Below are positions 1 to 6,644 of a DNA stretch of 56,553 nucleotides, one piece after another (within the stretch, counting starts at the first letter, position 1; each line of letters opens with the position of its first letter). Source of the stretch: Bacillus sp. 7884-1. Lineage in GTDB: Bacteria; Bacillota; Bacilli; Bacillales; Cytobacillaceae. The DNA lies in NCBI RefSeq assembly GCF_002272245.1, contig NZ_NPDD01000077.1:1-56553 (forward strand), in the 5' to 3' direction. Position numbers and translations under genes: made by a program. The notes beneath the pieces are model-generated. The model was not told the origin of the DNA and ran no database searches. It saw nothing but the letters and a program-made list of their open reading frames with translations.

Positions 1-41
1 TGAGCCCGCGGAAAGCATAGCGCCCTGGAGCGCAAATCAAC
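1..41. repeat. GC-rich intergenic repeat, cut by the window edge
   Basis: The first 41 bases contain GCGGAAAGCATAGCGCCCTG followed by GAGCGCAAATCAAC. This is much richer in GC than its surroundings. From memory, very similar GCGGAAAGCG...GGAGCG...AATCAAC elements recur in intergenic regions of many Bacillaceae. No second copy is seen in the window, so the repeat status rests on recall. Confidence 0.4.
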
Positions 42-257
42 AGCCTAATTTAACACCGCCTTTTTTAAAGAGAAATCATAAGAAATCAAATCAGGTGTGA
101 TGTCTTCTTGCAAATACTTTTGAAAGATGTTAAGCTATAGAAGAATTATTTTTGTTCGGTGTAAAGGATAGTATAAGATTAACTTTTCGTCTTGATGATC
201 ACTGAGTGCAAGGATAGTAATACATTGTGTGCAAAGCACACAGCAGGAGGAAACAAC

Positions 258-458
258 ATGGAACAAGGTAAAGTAAAATGGTTTAACGCAGAAAAAGGTT
301 TCGGATTTATCGAGCGTGAAGCAGGAGAAGACGTATTCGTTCATTTCTCAGCTATCCAAGGCGAAGGTTTCAAATCTTTAGACGAAGGTCAAGCAGTTAC
401 TTTTGACGTTGAGCAAGGCCAACGTGGAGCTCAAGCTGCTAACGTTCGTAAAGCTTAA
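258..458 (+). CDS. Cold-shock protein, CspA/CspD family
   Basis: A 66-residue one-domain cold-shock protein, which binds single-stranded nucleic acid and acts as an RNA chaperone in the cytoplasm. The nucleic-acid-binding motifs KGFGFI (RNP1-like) and VFVHF (RNP2-like) are both present, and the length is typical of the family. The ATG at 258 follows GCAGGAGG. An in-frame ATG at 192 would add 22 residues foreign to the family and was not used. The long AT-rich leader upstream fits csp genes, whose leaders are often regulatory, but no leader structure was proven. A terminator follows, so the gene is monocistronic. Which Csp paralog it is cannot be told from sequence alone. Confidence 0.95.
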   Translation: MEQGKVKWFNAEKGFGFIEREAGEDVFVHFSAIQGEGFKSLDEGQAVTFDVEQGQRGAQAANVRKA

Positions 459-476
459 TAATTAAGAACAAACTAG

Positions 477-505
477 CAGGCTCTTTATAGAGTCTGTTTT
501 TTTTT
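477..505 (+). terminator. Rho-independent terminator of the csp gene
   Basis: Stem CAGGCTCT / AGAGTCTG (one G-U pair) with loop TTAT, followed by nine T. Confidence 0.9.
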
Positions 506-631
506 CTCTTTCCAAAACAATACCCATTGCTCAATAATCGGTTAGGTTTATTTGGCAATTAGATAAATTTATGTCAGTATAGACTTTGATTATTACTTTA
601 AAATGTCTTAGACGGCGCTTGGAGGATTTGT

Positions 632-967
632 ATGCCACATTTAATCATTAGAGGAGTTTCAGTAGATCAGGTAAAAACAATTAGTGCTTCATTAGTACAA
701 GAATTGGCAGATTTATGCGAATGTGGAAGTGACAATTTCACCTTAGAAATTGTCCAATCAACCTATGTGTTTGATGGCGATGAAGTGCAAGGATATCCAT
801 TAATTGAAGTTAAATGGTTCGAACGCGGTCAGGAGATTCAAGACCAATTTGCCAGCATTGTAACTCAACATATTCAATCACTCGATATTCCAGAGGTAGA
901 AGTCGCTTTCAGTACATTCTTGGAGTCCGCTTATTATCTAAACGGAAAGAGTTTTGCCTCCTCGTAA
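632..967 (+). CDS. DUF1904 family protein
   Basis: An acidic 111-residue cytoplasmic protein starting at ATG 632 behind TTGGAGG. The start MPHLIIRGV and the later YPLIEVKWFERG segment match my recollection of DUF1904, a tautomerase-like family of unknown function found in Firmicutes. No membrane segment or signal peptide is visible. It has terminators on both sides and no operon partner. I can assign the family but no reaction. Confidence 0.8.
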   Translation: MPHLIIRGVSVDQVKTISASLVQELADLCECGSDNFTLEIVQSTYVFDGDEVQGYPLIEVKWFERGQEIQDQFASIVTQHIQSLDIPEVEVAFSTFLESAYYLNGKSFASS

Positions 968-984
968 CGAAAAGATTATCAAAA

Positions 985-1033
985 AAAAGTAACAGGCACC
1001 ATCCGTAAAATTGGGAGGTGCCTGGCACTTTTT
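985..1033. terminator. Bidirectional terminator
   Basis: Perfect stem CAGGCACC / GGTGCCTG with a 16-nt loop, flanked by an A-run on the left and a T-run on the right. The arm sequence GGTGCCTGGCACT is, from memory, a recurrent terminator-like element in Bacillaceae genomes. Confidence 0.85.
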
Positions 1034-1186
1034 TTGATATGTGTTTATTTGGAATCTTTATTAATCAAAAGTTGGCAGAATGAAATAAATTGAGGGTATT
1101 TATCCTGGTATGGTGCATATCATTAAAAAAAGGTCCAATCAGATATTTTGTTTAATTATTTTTTCGACAAAAAATGCGAAATTCTC

Positions 1187-1215
1187 TTGACGATAGGAAT
1201 AAAACTTTGTAATAT
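1187..1215 (+). promoter_or_regulatory. Sigma-A promoter of the tRNA-Gly gene
   Basis: TTGACG (1187-1192), 17-nt spacer, TAATAT (1210-1215). Predicted transcription start near 1222, about 40 nt before the mature tRNA 5' end. Confidence 0.7.
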
Positions 1216-1262
1216 TATAAATGTGTTTAAGTTCTTTAACTTTTGTATATAATGTCTTTTGT

Positions 1263-1336
1263 GCGGGTGTAGTTTAGTGGTAAAACCTCAGCCTTCCAAG
1301 CTGATGTTGTGAGTTCGATTCTCATCACCCGCTCCA
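1263..1336 (+). tRNA. tRNA-Gly, anticodon UCC
   Basis: A complete 74-nt cloverleaf with CCA encoded. The acceptor arms GCGGGTG and CACCCGC pair, the D-arm contains TAGTGG, the anticodon arm is TCAGC-CTTCCAA-GCTGA with anticodon TCC at 1295-1297, and the T-loop is TTCGATT. It stands alone with its own promoter and terminator. Confidence 0.97.
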
Positions 1337-1348
1337 TACATATTACCA

Positions 1349-1392
1349 AACGCAGTGTATCGTTACTTGAGAACGATGCATTGCGTTTTTTC
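1349..1392 (+). terminator. Terminator after tRNA-Gly
   Basis: Long stem AACGCAGTGTATCGTT / AACGATGCATTGCGTT with two G-U pairs and loop ACTTGAG-like, then a T-run. Confidence 0.85.
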
Positions 1393-1505
1393 TATATTTA
1401 GATTTTTTTTAAAGACCCTATTGATTACATTTGTTGATTTTTTCCGTCACTTAAGCAATAAAATTAAAAAACGTTTCTTACACAAGTAAGGAACGTTCTT
1501 TATTA

Positions 1506-1823
1506 TTAGCTCTCTTCCTGCTTATCCTTTTTTTCTTTATTAGACTCTCTTTTATTTTTTGATTCATTTAGTCCATTAATTGTGCTATTGAATAAATTCG
1601 TTGATATAACTGCTGCTCCAGTTACAAGTATACCTTGAACAACAGACTGTATTTCTAGACCATAATAAAGTAGACAAGCAATAACAGCAAAAAGCATTTG
1701 TATCCAAGCATGGGTCCATAAAGGAATGAAAGGGGTCTGTCTAAGAAACAAGCTGATAATATAAAGTACTGGGACTAAAATAAATGCATCAGGTCTTATA
1801 TAGCTATCAAGAATAAGATCCAT
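1506..1823 (-). CDS. Holin-like small membrane protein (Hol44/superfamily V type)
   Basis: A 105-residue protein with three hydrophobic segments (roughly residues 10-28, 42-58 and 60-77) and a strongly charged C-terminal tail ending KKDKQEES. The core patterns LRQTPFIP and VVQGILVTGAAV are typical of short phage-holin-like proteins. Holins make lethal membrane pores for lysis. ATG 1823 is preferred over the in-frame GTG at 1832, because TAGGTGA lies at the correct distance from the ATG. No endolysin, phage structural gene or integrase is near, so this is an orphan chromosomal holin homologue. Its real job, such as mother-cell lysis or protein export, is unknown. Confidence 0.6.
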   Translation of the reverse strand: MDLILDSYIRPDAFILVPVLYIISLFLRQTPFIPLWTHAWIQMLFAVIACLLYYGLEIQSVVQGILVTGAAVISTNLFNSTINGLNESKNKRESNKEKKDKQEES

Positions 1824-1984
1824 TTTTATCACCTACAGCTTATCCATGTTTTAAAATAATAATATATTCTTGATATAATAAATTGGTCCATCACTCAAAT
1901 AAATTTATTTCGTTTTTCCTCTGATTATGGTCATCAACAACCCACATAGGAGACCACCCTTACTCTTCAAATGATACCGTCACT

Positions 1985-2010
1985 AAAAAAAAAGATGCCT
2001 TACTGGCATC
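1985..2010 (-). terminator. Terminator overlapping the B3/4 gene stop codon
   Basis: On the minus strand: GATGCC, loop AGTAA, GGCATC, then nine T. The loop contains the TAA stop codon of the upstream gene. Confidence 0.9.
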
Positions 2011-2671
2011 CTAGTATGGAGAAGCTTGCTTCTCCACCATGTATTTGTGTGAACATCCTCATTAATGACTCTGTCAGCCTTTCCGCGCTATTCACCGCTG
2101 TTGTAGGCTGTAAATAGATGATCTGTAGCGCATTATTTGTAGTTTTCGTAACTGGCGCTCGATTGGAATCTACAAAAGGGCTGCCGAATGGTCCAAGCTG
2201 GTCCGATGAGACAATCAGGTTTTCTAATGAGTTCATCCGGCCATTCAGTCCTAAATATTCTTCGCCTGCTTTCGCAACTTCGATTGTTATTTGTCCCTCT
2301 AGTTTATCGCTGTCATAAATACCAATCGGCACTTGATATTGTAAGGAGAAAAAGTTATTGATATCAATGGCACTTTGGACAGTGGTAAGATAATTCTGTT
2401 TCTGAACTCTGCGGTATAGTGCCTCCGAAGAAGGGCGATAACGGTTAGGGTCCTTGCCAAAAGTTTTAAAAATACTGCGCCATTCTTGGATTCCTGGTAA
2501 CTCAGATAGATTTTTATTTTCTAAATCAAAGTAAATCGATTCTTGAAAAAGCTGCAGTCTTCCTTTGACCATTTGTGGGGAATCGCCTACGGTAATTTCT
2601 TTATATTCAATGATTCCAAGCTTAAAATGAGGAATCTGGCTGATTATTTCTGACGAAAGCTGAATTTCCAA
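2000..2671 (-). CDS. B3/4 tRNA-binding domain protein
   Basis: A 223-residue cytoplasmic protein resembling the B3/B4 module of phenylalanyl-tRNA synthetase beta subunits, a domain linked to editing or substrate binding. Supporting patterns are FGKDPNRYRPSSEALYRR near residue 75 and QYQVPIGIYD near 115. The start is TTG 2671, six bases after GGAGGTG. The ATG at 2710 would add 13 residues and would place this ribosome site inside the coding region. Free-standing copies are common in Firmicutes and are thought to deacylate or recognise mischarged tRNA or D-amino acids, but no substrate can be named. It is divergent from queG. Confidence 0.8.
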   Translation of the reverse strand: MEIQLSSEIISQIPHFKLGIIEYKEITVGDSPQMVKGRLQLFQESIYFDLENKNLSELPGIQEWRSIFKTFGKDPNRYRPSSEALYRRVQKQNYLTTVQSAIDINNFFSLQYQVPIGIYDSDKLEGQITIEVAKAGEEYLGLNGRMNSLENLIVSSDQLGPFGSPFVDSNRAPVTKTTNNALQIIYLQPTTAVNSAERLTESLMRMFTQIHGGEASFSILGCQ

Positions 2672-2776
2672 TGATTCCACCTCCAAAATTTCATAAAAAT
2701 AGTTTATCATAATGAGATGTGGAACGAGAAATTAGCGGCTTACTATAGAGTATTTTTAGTGAAGGGAGGTTTCCGA

Positions 2777-3910
2777 ATGAATATTGATCAATTGAAGGAG
2801 GAAGTCATTGCGTATAGTAAAACGATTGGCATTGATAAGATTGGTTTTACCACGGCAGATCCTTTCACTGAGCTGAAAAATAGACTGATTCGCCAGCAGG
2901 AACTTGGGTATCAATCTGGTTTTGAAGAGCCTGATATTGAAAAACGGGTGACACCAGCCATGCTTCTTCCAGAACCGAGGTCTATTATTTCCATCGCTCT
3001 GGCCTATCCTTCAAAAATGAAGGTTCGTATTGAAGGGAGAAAAGGTGAGCGGAGAGGCTTTTTTTCCCGAGCTTCATGGGGATTAGATTATCATCATATT
3101 TTACGAGACCGTTTAAAAAAGCTGGAGGCGTTTATTTTAGAAAAAGTGCCAGAGGCTCGTCTCAAATCGATGGTTGATACCGGTGAGCTTTCTGACCGCG
3201 CTGTTGCAGTGAGAGCGGGGATTGGCTGGAGCGGTAAGAATTGTGCAGTCATGACGCCGGAGTTTGGCTCTTACGTCTATATAGGCGAAATGATTACCAG
3301 CCTTCCTTTTGCAGCTGATACTCCGATGGAGGATCAATGCGGTTCCTGCACAGCTTGTATTGACGCTTGTCCGACGGGAGCGTTGGTGCAGGGCGGACAA
3401 ATTAATGCTCAGCGCTGTATCGCCTTTTTAACGCAGACAAAGGCTGTGATTCCTGAAGAATTTAGAGATAAAATTGGCAACCGGGTGTATGGCTGTGATT
3501 CCTGTCAAACGTCCTGCCCCGTCAATAAAGGGAAGGATTTTCACTTCCATGAGGAAATGGAGGCTGACCCCGAGACAGCCAAGCCGTTACTGAGACCGAT
3601 GTTAAAAATGAGTAATCGTGAATTTAAGAACAGATTTGGTCCCTTAGCGGGATCGTGGAGAGGCAAAAGGCCGATTCAGCGCAATGCCATCATTGCTCTG
3701 GCACATTTCAAGGATGAAAGTGCCATTCCAGATTTACTAGGTGTGTTAGAAAATGAAACCAGCAGTGTTCTAAAGGAAACGGCTGCTTGGGCTCTCGGGA
3801 AAATTGGCAGTCCGGAAGCGGTTGAGGCACTAGAAAAAGCAGCAAAAAGTGAAGTCGATTTAGTAGTGAAGAGTGAGATTAATAAAAGTTTACTAAAACT
3901 AAAGAACTAA
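2777..3910 (+). CDS. queG: Epoxyqueuosine reductase QueG
   Basis: This enzyme catalyses the last step of queuosine synthesis: cobalamin-dependent reduction of epoxyqueuosine to queuosine in tRNA. The protein has 377 residues. An N-terminal DUF1730 region (about 45-130) is followed by VDTGELSDR, whose D134 matches the acid described for QueG. Two 4Fe-4S clusters are supplied by C188/C191/C194/C198 and C214/C240/C243/C247. Two HEAT-like repeats (about 300-375) contact tRNA. ATG 2777 sits behind AAGGGAGGT; an upstream in-frame ATG at 2717 lacks such a site. In B. subtilis the same order queG(yhbA)-yhbB-trmL is found. Confidence 0.96.
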   Translation: MNIDQLKEEVIAYSKTIGIDKIGFTTADPFTELKNRLIRQQELGYQSGFEEPDIEKRVTPAMLLPEPRSIISIALAYPSKMKVRIEGRKGERRGFFSRASWGLDYHHILRDRLKKLEAFILEKVPEARLKSMVDTGELSDRAVAVRAGIGWSGKNCAVMTPEFGSYVYIGEMITSLPFAADTPMEDQCGSCTACIDACPTGALVQGGQINAQRCIAFLTQTKAVIPEEFRDKIGNRVYGCDSCQTSCPVNKGKDFHFHEEMEADPETAKPLLRPMLKMSNREFKNRFGPLAGSWRGKRPIQRNAIIALAHFKDESAIPDLLGVLENETSSVLKETAAWALGKIGSPEAVEALEKAAKSEVDLVVKSEINKSLLKLKN

Positions 3911-3945
3911 ATGAGCGAGGACATTCTGTCTTTGCTCATTTTTTT
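3910..3945 (+). terminator. Terminator after queG
   Basis: Stem AATGAGC...GCTCATT with internal GGAC/GTCT pairing, ending in seven T. The stem begins at the last base of the queG stop codon. Confidence 0.85.
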
Positions 3946-3997
3946 AAATTAAATTTCCCAACTACACATATGTATGAAACAGAAGGGGGAGATGAAG

Positions 3998-4864
3998 GTG
4001 AATCAATCACTCCAAGAATTGTTTGAAGGACGAGTCGAACAATTTGTTTTAAAGCGTAAATGGCAGTCGGGGAATTATGAAAAGGCCGAACAGAAGCTGG
4101 CGTCTTTTGTGAAACGGTCCGCAGATATCGTAAAGGTTAAGGCACGGGGGAACATCCTCAAACGATCCGTGGATGGGGATTTTCAAACCACGATCTATCA
4201 GGTTCATTACCAATACCTGATTAAACAAAAAGGAACGCTGTATCAAGAGGAAGAAGTCGAAGTACGAATGTGCAAGTTTTTTAAAAATGATTTGATTATG
4301 GATAAAGAAATAAATCCTTATACGAAGCAGCCTGAGTTGGAATTTGCAGCAGAGGATGAACAGGAGGAACGGATTAGTTATCAGTATAATCGCTTAAAAG
4401 CTGTTCAATATGCGGAACGCTGGTGGAATACCTATAATCCAGCGTTTATAAAATTTGAAAATAACTGTACAAACTTTATTTCACAATGTCTTTATGCAGG
4501 AGGAGCTCCAACGAGAGGTTATCCTAACCGGGGCACTGGCTGGTGGCTCCGAAATAAAAATTATAGTTATAGTTGGGCTGTAGCACATTCTATGCGGTTA
4601 TATTTAGCTAATTCTAAAAGTGGTTTGAGAGCAAAAGAAGTTAGCAGCCCGAATCAATTATTATTGGGGGATGTCATTTGTTACGATTTCGAAGGGGATG
4701 GCCGTTATAACCATAACACGATCGTGACAGCCAAGGATGCTTATGGAATGCCGCTGGTTAATGCAAACACGTACAATAGCCGTATGAGATATTGGGCCTA
4801 TGAAGATTCTTCTGCCTATACACCGAATATTAAATATAAGTTTTTCACGATTGTCGATGGGTGA
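3998..4864 (+). CDS. yhbB: YhbB-like putative amidase domain protein
   Basis: A 288-residue protein with an Amidase_6 (NlpC/P60- and CHAP-like) domain in its C-terminal half. The probable catalytic cysteine is in NNCTNFISQC and the histidine in YNHNTIV, so it should cleave an amide or peptide bond, perhaps in peptidoglycan. The N-terminal 130 residues are an uncharacterised, charged NTF2-like-sized region. No signal peptide is seen, so secretion is not supported. GTG 3998 follows AAGGGGGAG at good spacing; upstream in-frame ATGs at 3974 and 3992 lack a properly spaced site. Position between queG and trmL matches B. subtilis yhbB. Some of these genes are transcribed in sporulation. Confidence 0.85.
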   Translation: MNQSLQELFEGRVEQFVLKRKWQSGNYEKAEQKLASFVKRSADIVKVKARGNILKRSVDGDFQTTIYQVHYQYLIKQKGTLYQEEEVEVRMCKFFKNDLIMDKEINPYTKQPELEFAAEDEQEERISYQYNRLKAVQYAERWWNTYNPAFIKFENNCTNFISQCLYAGGAPTRGYPNRGTGWWLRNKNYSYSWAVAHSMRLYLANSKSGLRAKEVSSPNQLLLGDVICYDFEGDGRYNHNTIVTAKDAYGMPLVNANTYNSRMRYWAYEDSSAYTPNIKYKFFTIVDG

Positions 4865-4930
4865 GAAAATTTGTTTGGCTGGGTGATAATGGTATAATGT
4901 TAAAAGAGTTTTTTTTATGAGGTGAGATTC

Positions 4931-5404
4931 TTGGCAATACATGTCGTACTATATCAGCCGCAAATACCTTCAAACACAGGAAACATCGCAAGAACCTGTG
5001 CTGGAACCGATACATCCTTACATTTGATCCGTCCATTAGGGTTTTCAACGGATGATAAAATGTTAAAGAGAGCGGGATTGGATTATTGGGAATTTGTAAA
5101 TATTGTTTATTATGATTCACTAGATGATTTTTATCAGAAAAATGAAGGCGGAGAATTTTTCTATATCACTAAGTTTGGGGAGAAGCCCTATAGTTCCTTT
5201 GATTATAGCAATCCCGATAAAGATTATTTTTTCATTTTTGGCCGTGAAACGACAGGGCTCCCAAAAGACGTGATTGAAAATAATAAGGATGTCAGCCTAA
5301 GGATTCCGATGAATGACAATATACGTTCCTTGAATTTGTCCAATACCGCTGCGATTCTAATTTATGAGGCATTAAGGCAGCAAGACTATCGTCATTTAAA
5401 ATAA
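4931..5404 (+). CDS. trmL: tRNA (cytidine/uridine-34 2'-O)-methyltransferase TrmL
   Basis: A 157-residue SPOUT methyltransferase (CspR in B. subtilis) that methylates the ribose of wobble nucleotide 34 in leucine tRNAs. The three SPOUT motifs are visible: NTGNIARTCAGT at the N-terminus, FGRETTGLP in the middle, and RIPMNDNIRSLNLSNTAA, which forms the knotted SAM site. TTG 4931 is chosen because GAGGTGA precedes it by five bases and the protein then starts LAIHVVLYQP, as in homologues. The length equals the usual family size. A terminator follows directly. Confidence 0.95.
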   Translation: MAIHVVLYQPQIPSNTGNIARTCAGTDTSLHLIRPLGFSTDDKMLKRAGLDYWEFVNIVYYDSLDDFYQKNEGGEFFYITKFGEKPYSSFDYSNPDKDYFFIFGRETTGLPKDVIENNKDVSLRIPMNDNIRSLNLSNTAAILIYEALRQQDYRHLK

Positions 5405-5410
5405 GACGTA

Positions 5411-5436
5411 AGAGGCCAAGCTGCTGGCCTCTTTTT
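5411..5436 (+). terminator. Terminator after trmL
   Basis: Stem AGAGGCCA / TGGCCTCT, loop AGCTGC, followed by TTTTT. Confidence 0.9.
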
Positions 5437-5460
5437 GCTAAACAGAAAGGAAGAATAATA

Positions 5461-6210
5461 ATGAATGAAGTAATTACTACTATATTAAATCATCAATCGA
5501 TCCGTCATTTTAAGGATAAGCAGTTAAGTGATGAACAAATAAAAACGATTGTCGCCTGTGCCCAAGCTGCTTCAACATCAAGTTTTATCCAGGCATATTC
5601 GATTATAGGCATAAAGGATAAGGAAAAAAAGCGGAAGCTTGCGGAGATAGCAGGAAACCAAGAATATGTTGCGGAGAATGGCCATCTATTTGTGTTTTGC
5701 GCCGATTTAAGCCGGCATGAATTGATTGGAAAAATGGAAGGAAAAGATGTACTCGCTTCAATTGAAAGTACGGAGAAATTTATGGTGGCGCTCATCGATG
5801 CGACGCTGGCAGCTCAAAATGCTGCCATCGCGGCGGAATCCATGGGACTCGGAATTTGTTACATAGGTGGAATTCGAAATAAGCTTGAGGATGTAAAAGA
5901 ATTATTAAAAACTCCTGACAGGGTCATCCCGCTCTTTGGAATGACTATAGGCTATCCTGAGAAAATAAACGACCAAAAGCCAAGACTTCCTTTTGAACAT
6001 GTTTATCATGAAGAAGAATATGAACAGGATCAAGACGTATATTTGCGCCAGCTGCAAGAATATAATCAGGTAATCTCCAACTATTATTTAGAGAGGACAA
6101 GCGGGAAAAGGAAGGATACCTGGACTGAGCAAATGGCAAACATGCTTGAAAAGCAAACACGGATGTATATGCAGGAATTTGTTCAAAAAAATAAGATGGA
6201 TTTGAGATAA
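5461..6210 (+). CDS. nfrA: NfrA-type FMN-dependent NADPH oxidoreductase
   Basis: A 249-residue nitroreductase-fold flavoenzyme. It starts MNEVITTILNHQSIRHF, where the SIRHF segment contacts the FMN phosphate, and has the family blocks AQAASTSSFIQAYS, MGLGICYIGGIRN and PLFGMTIGYP. NfrA uses NADPH to reduce nitro compounds, FMN or peroxides and belongs to stress regulons in B. subtilis. Length and C-terminal extension match B. subtilis NfrA. The ribosome site AGAAAGGAAG is 8-10 bases before ATG. It lies just after the trmL terminator and so probably has its own promoter. Confidence 0.92.
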   Translation: MNEVITTILNHQSIRHFKDKQLSDEQIKTIVACAQAASTSSFIQAYSIIGIKDKEKKRKLAEIAGNQEYVAENGHLFVFCADLSRHELIGKMEGKDVLASIESTEKFMVALIDATLAAQNAAIAAESMGLGICYIGGIRNKLEDVKELLKTPDRVIPLFGMTIGYPEKINDQKPRLPFEHVYHEEEYEQDQDVYLRQLQEYNQVISNYYLERTSGKRKDTWTEQMANMLEKQTRMYMQEFVQKNKMDLR

Positions 6211-6214
6211 TAGC

Positions 6215-6290
6215 GTGTAGGTTTTCCAAAAAACCGTACAGGTTCTACAAAAAACATACAGCTTCTACAAAAACGCATAGATTCATTACA
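6215..6290. repeat. Degenerate tandem repeat, 20-21 nt unit
   Basis: Four consecutive related units: GTGTAGGTTTTCCAAAAAAC (6215), GTACAGGTTCTACAAAAAAC (6236), ATACAGCTTCTACAAAAACG (6256) and ATAGATTCATTACAAATAT (6277). They lie between nfrA and the next hairpin and do not encode a protein. Confidence 0.65.
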
Positions 6291-6319
6291 AATATAAAAG
6301 GCTGCCCTCATGGCAGCCT
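6291..6319 (-). terminator. Terminator of the small minus-strand gene
   Basis: On the minus strand: AGGCTGCC, loop ATGAG, GGCAGCCT, then TTTATATTT. It lies 18 nt after the stop of the 30-codon gene and may also stop nfrA transcripts. Confidence 0.65.
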
Positions 6320-6336
6320 ATTTAAATGGAAAGATA

Positions 6337-6429
6337 TTATTTACTAGATCCTGGCTTATCATTATAACCTGATGCAAAGATAGCTGCTAGAAACGCCACC
6401 ATAACTAAAATAACTAGAAATAGTCCCAT
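6337..6429 (-). CDS. Small predicted membrane peptide, 30 aa
   Basis: A 30-residue reading frame on the minus strand. MGLFLVILVMVAFLAAIFAS forms one transmembrane helix, and the tail GYNDKPGSSK is polar. AAGGAGG lies upstream with a 12-nt gap, slightly long, and an intrinsic terminator follows the stop. It lies between nfrA and the sporulation gene prkA, facing away from prkA. Bacillus makes many such small membrane peptides, several during sporulation, but I do not recognise this one. The case rests on the ribosome site, helix and terminator together. Confidence 0.5.
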   Translation of the reverse strand: MGLFLVILVMVAFLAAIFASGYNDKPGSSK

Positions 6430-6575
6430 GCTTATGTAAAGCCTCCTTAATTTTAAAATATTTCTTAGCTTAGACACATATACATTTATTATAGCCTATC
6501 TTAAAAAAATGAAAAGAGCAATATTCCAATCTTTTCATAAAACAAAAAAGAAAGGCAGGAATACTTCAACGTTAC

Positions 6576-6604
6576 GCATGTTCAAGTTCTTTGGTGCATA
6601 GAGT
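6576..6604 (+). promoter_or_regulatory. Candidate sigma-E promoter of prkA
   Basis: GCATGTT (6576-6582), 14-nt spacer, CATAGAGT (6597-6604). It resembles the sigma-E consensus (GCATATT, 13-15 nt, CATACAAT) at most positions. In B. subtilis prkA is in the sigma-E regulon. Confidence 0.5.
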
Positions 6605-6644
6605 ATATTAATCGTCTCTGATAACGCTACAGGGGGAGGGCCTT

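Noticed and set aside
1163..1169. TTCGACA, a match to the Spo0A box, upstream of tRNA-Gly
   Set aside because: A 7-mer is expected several times by chance in 56 kb, and control of a lone tRNA gene by Spo0A is unlikely.
1506..1823. Prophage region inferred from the holin
   Set aside because: No integrase, capsid, tail, terminase or endolysin genes and no attachment repeats in the neighbourhood.
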